Positions 61,185-64,000 of a stretch of DNA of 64,000 nucleotides are shown here, piece after piece; positions within the stretch are counted from its first letter, which is position 1; every line of letters begins with the position of its first letter. Made by a program: the position numbers and the translations under genes. Below the pieces are notes generated by a model, which saw only the letters and a list, made by a program, of their open reading frames with translations, searched no databases and was not told the DNA's origin. The stretch lies in contig JAGTJL010000008.1 of the NCBI GenBank assembly GCA_020746875.1, forward strand, positions 1,922,001 through 1,986,000. The letters are read 5' to 3'. Source of the DNA: Rhexocercosporidium sp. MPI-PUGE-AT-0058. Its lineage: Eukaryota; Ascomycota; Leotiomycetes; Helotiales.

Positions 61185-62225
61185 TGCGATGCGCGTGCGC
61201 GTGCGCGACTACAGTGCTGACTCTGAGGGACAAACAAGATCAGGAGAGAAGAGCGGAAGCGGGGACGGAAACGGACAGGGAGATGGACGCAAGGCAACAG
61301 AGCAGATTGGAGCAGAATGGAGCAACTGTGGAGTTCACACTGGATTTGACAAGTGAAGTGACTGGAGGAGAACACGCCTGGCGGCTATTTGGTGCGCTAA
61401 TGCAATGCTGGTGAGAAAATGGGAGCAAGAGACAAGAGTAAGAAGGGCCTAAAGTTCCTCCGGATCCCATTGGGGGGGGGGGGGGCAGACTGGATGTACT
61501 GTAGTATCGTCAACAAATGCGCAGGGCAGGCAATATCAAATCGCTAGAAATTGCATGCAAGCAAACTAGAAACAGAGACAGAAACGGAGGCGCTGAGCGC
61601 GATTATTGCATTATTCTCTGCAGCGGCCAAGAAAGAGCAAGATCGGTGAAGGAGGAGTGCTTAGTGCTGTGTCGTATGACATTTCCGGGCTAGTGGCTAT
61701 GCTAGCACGTATATATGCACGATTGTACGTACAACGTGCTGGGATTGGGGATGGTGGCGCATATCCCTTTTCCTATCATTCTACTGCCTAGTGTCCTGTC
61801 CACTGTGCTCACAGCCTCCTTCCACGAACTTGGTCGAGGTTGGTATGGTTGTTGGCTGCTGCTTGGTGCGTTGGTGATCTGGCTGGGCTGCGTTCAGGGG
61901 CTGGCTGGCTTCAACGGCTGCTGGGATTGGGCCGTTGGGATTTGGGAGGGTGGCTTGCAGTTGCAGCAGTGGTGCAGGAGGAGGCTGGAGCTTGTGGGTT
62001 GCTTGCCCTGTCTGCGAGATGTTTGTCGGATCGAATCGAATCACAATCCCGCACGGATGGATGAGGCTTGACGTGACTGGACTGGAGGGGACTGGGAAGA
62101 CGGCATGCCCAGACTCTGGTGTGAGTGGTGTAATTACGCATTGAGGATCCGTATCCTTACCCACCAACCGTGCATCGTCTTACTGAAGGGGTTAGTCTAG
62201 TGGGCGTGAAGGGAGGAAGTGAAGG

Positions 62226-62255
62226 ATGAGACGAGACGAGACGAGACGAGACGAG
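62226..62255. repeat. (GACGA)n microsatellite
   Basis: Five uninterrupted GACGA units followed by GCTATTTAA. Confidence 0.85.
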
Positions 62256-62565
62256 CTATTTAACCGCGCGGCTTTCGAGAACTGCAGCCGAAGCTGCATG
62301 GTGGAAGTGATGGCTATCCCACGTCTGTTGGTGATTTGGGATGCAAGGTCAAGGTCAGGGTCAGGGAAGAAAGGGGACGGACTTTTGATCAGAACATGGA
62401 TGTGGTCTGGATAAAGCACACAAGGTTATAGATTGGACGAGTGCTCGTAAGGTCATTCTTTGGACAGGCCAGATGAGTGGAGGGGATGGAGGCTTGCAGC
62501 AAGAATCAAAGAAGGTTGCATGGGGGCCGTGCCAAGATTCGGCTGACTGTTGCCGGTGCCCCTAT

Positions 62566-62592
62566 CGGTATGGTATGGTATGGTATGGTATC
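62566..62592. repeat. (GGTAT)n microsatellite
   Basis: Five GGTAT units. A nearby imperfect 9-bp repeat (TTCTGCGTC) lies at about 62,691-62,716. Confidence 0.85.
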
Positions 62593-64000
62593 GTTCGGTC
62601 TGGCTCTGCTTGCAAATGCGGAGGAGGATGTGAATGTGAACATGGCTGTGGGTAACACTAGATGGCTATGGATGTGCTCTCGTAGCTCTGTTCTGCGTCT
62701 TCTGCGTCTTCTGCGCTTGTGTTGAGAATTCTCGGCAACGATTAGTTCGATCTCGGACTTGGATTGATGAACACAAGTCAGGGATTCTGTTGTCTTCTAT
62801 TCTTCTCTTGAATCATGCCCACACCTGCAAAATATACTTCTCGCTTAGAGATGAAAAAAGCGATGTGGATCTTGAGTTCAAAGTCTAAAACCATAAGGCT
62901 GGAAGACGGGAGCTTAGAAATGACCGAAGCTCGGTTAGCTGGCTATCTATCTGTCGCCACCACCTGCTGCTGCTATTATTGTAGAACTATGCCAACTCCA
63001 GTCAAGTTCTCTTTCAAATTGCTCTGAAACAACCGATTGTCGACATTATGGGGCTGTCTGTGCGTCTAATTTATTACCAGACAGTCCCGGCACAACGGTA
63101 CAGATGGACGGGCGTCGGAGGACGGAGTGTCCTTAAAGCCGGTTGCGCCGATATCAACGCCAAATGGAAAGACAACATGAGTCATTTCCAAGCAAGGTTC
63201 ATTCAATGGCATGAAATACAGAACAACTGACTTAAGATGAACGGTTCTTAGTGCATAAGTATTTTCAAAGATAACAATATCGATGAAATTGTTCCTTCTC
63301 CATGACGTGCTGATTTGATCTGCTGGATAAAGACATGACGAGAAGGCAGCGCGGGGTGTTCGATTGTCCGAGAACATCTCCTACGTCCGTAAACTCTCGT
63401 CCCACTCACTACTCCGTATGTCCGTTTGTTCCTTCGTTCATTCCAAGCTTCCACGCGTTCGCTGGGCAGATCCAATTGGAAGCCAAAACGCTTGGTGCGT
63501 GCAAGGGTTACTCGCTGCTTGTGTATGTATTTCGTCCTCACTAGTCCGTTCCCAGCAAAGTAATTTGAACTATAGGTATGTCTGTTTATGGACTTAATTT
63601 GTCCGTCGTATTTACATTCACAACCTCCCCCATTCACTGCTCTTACGTGGATTGTGGATTTGCCATATCGTCGCATCCGGTCATCTTTCATCCTCCCAGC
63701 TAGCTTCAAGCCTGCAATCAGACTACTGTAATTTGATTGCTGGCTTGGCTTCACGGAGAGGTTTCTGTTTTGGGCCCGGGATTTGATTTTAAGTTTACTG
63801 GGGTACAAGTTTGCTCAGTGCTCATCCAACCTGCACATATCCAATTATGAAATCACTTTGCTATTTCGTGGAGCTGACCAAAAGATCCGCCTTTGCGATA
63901 GACTGATGCTTACTGTTATACCCGAGCAAACAAATCGGATCTGAAAGATCGCGTGGCGAACATTTTCATCCTCACCAAGCTATTGGTGTACCTGGATGAT

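Larger units (their letters stand above)
60432..64000. other. gene-free downstream region
   Basis: About 3.6 kb without a supported gene. It contains a 14-G run at 61472-61485, an alternating GCGCGTGCGCGTGCGCG stretch at about 61,190-61,206 that could form Z-DNA, and several pentanucleotide arrays. Longer frames (60,259-60,948 plus; 63,248-63,808 minus) have no family resemblance. The next gene must lie beyond the window. Confidence 0.5.

Noticed and set aside
63248..63808. 186-codon minus-strand frame near the window end
   Set aside because: Composition is basic and without structure, no domain is visible, and shorter frames overlap it on the other strand.

Overview
The window comes from a filamentous ascomycete. 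Reasons: split genes with 42-230 nt introns, GT...AG borders and CTAAC/CTAAT-type branch sites; a divergent H3-H4 histone pair; a eukaryotic TPP riboswitch upstream of a THI5/NMT1 gene; and an AT-rich block of transposon relics whose stop codons sit where Trp, Gln or Arg codons are expected, the signature of repeat-induced point mutation (RIP). Protein style and the bipartite base composition suggest Pezizomycotina, probably Leotiomycetes/Helotiales. That placement is inference.

Layout. (1) About 1-14,520 is an AT-rich repeat block without intact genes. It is built from one Mutator-like (MULE) family: eight copies with 8-bp target duplications, one of them a 2.5-kb copy with a decayed transposase and one nested inside another, plus end fragments. 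A RIP-decayed Ty1/copia pol relic lies among them. (2) 14,520-19,760 is a transition zone holding one intact gene, a two-exon RidA-like protein. (3) 19,760-21,875 is the divergent histone H4/H3 pair. (4) 21,876-27,100 is gene-poor and contains one apparently decaying unknown gene. (5) 27,101-40,365 is a housekeeping block: RAD3/XPD (TFIIH), PRP3 (U4/U6 snRNP), RPA190 (RNA polymerase I) and PPS1 (dual-specificity phosphatase). (6) 40,366-43,492 is a simple-sequence-rich spacer with a small TA-flanked MITE. (7) 43,493-54,023 holds THI5/NMT1 with its TPP riboswitch, a major facilitator transporter, a TYW4/PPM2 wybutosine enzyme, and ATG18. (8) 54,024-64,000 is mostly non-coding around one zinc-finger transcription factor.

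The genes form no biosynthetic cluster. They are mainly conserved, individually transcribed core genes: chromatin, transcription, repair, splicing, tRNA modification, autophagy and thiamine synthesis. Several are arranged as head-to-head pairs (H4/H3, PRP3/RPA190, TYW4/ATG18). The most distinctive parts are the anatomy of the MULE family, with end motifs that vary by copy but match between both ends and a conserved internal palindrome that served as a nested insertion site, and the TPP aptamer lying inside a 5'-leader intron with an upstream ORF.

Gene models were joined by hand from splice signals and reading-frame continuity. Every spliced coding length given is a multiple of three. No database search was possible.
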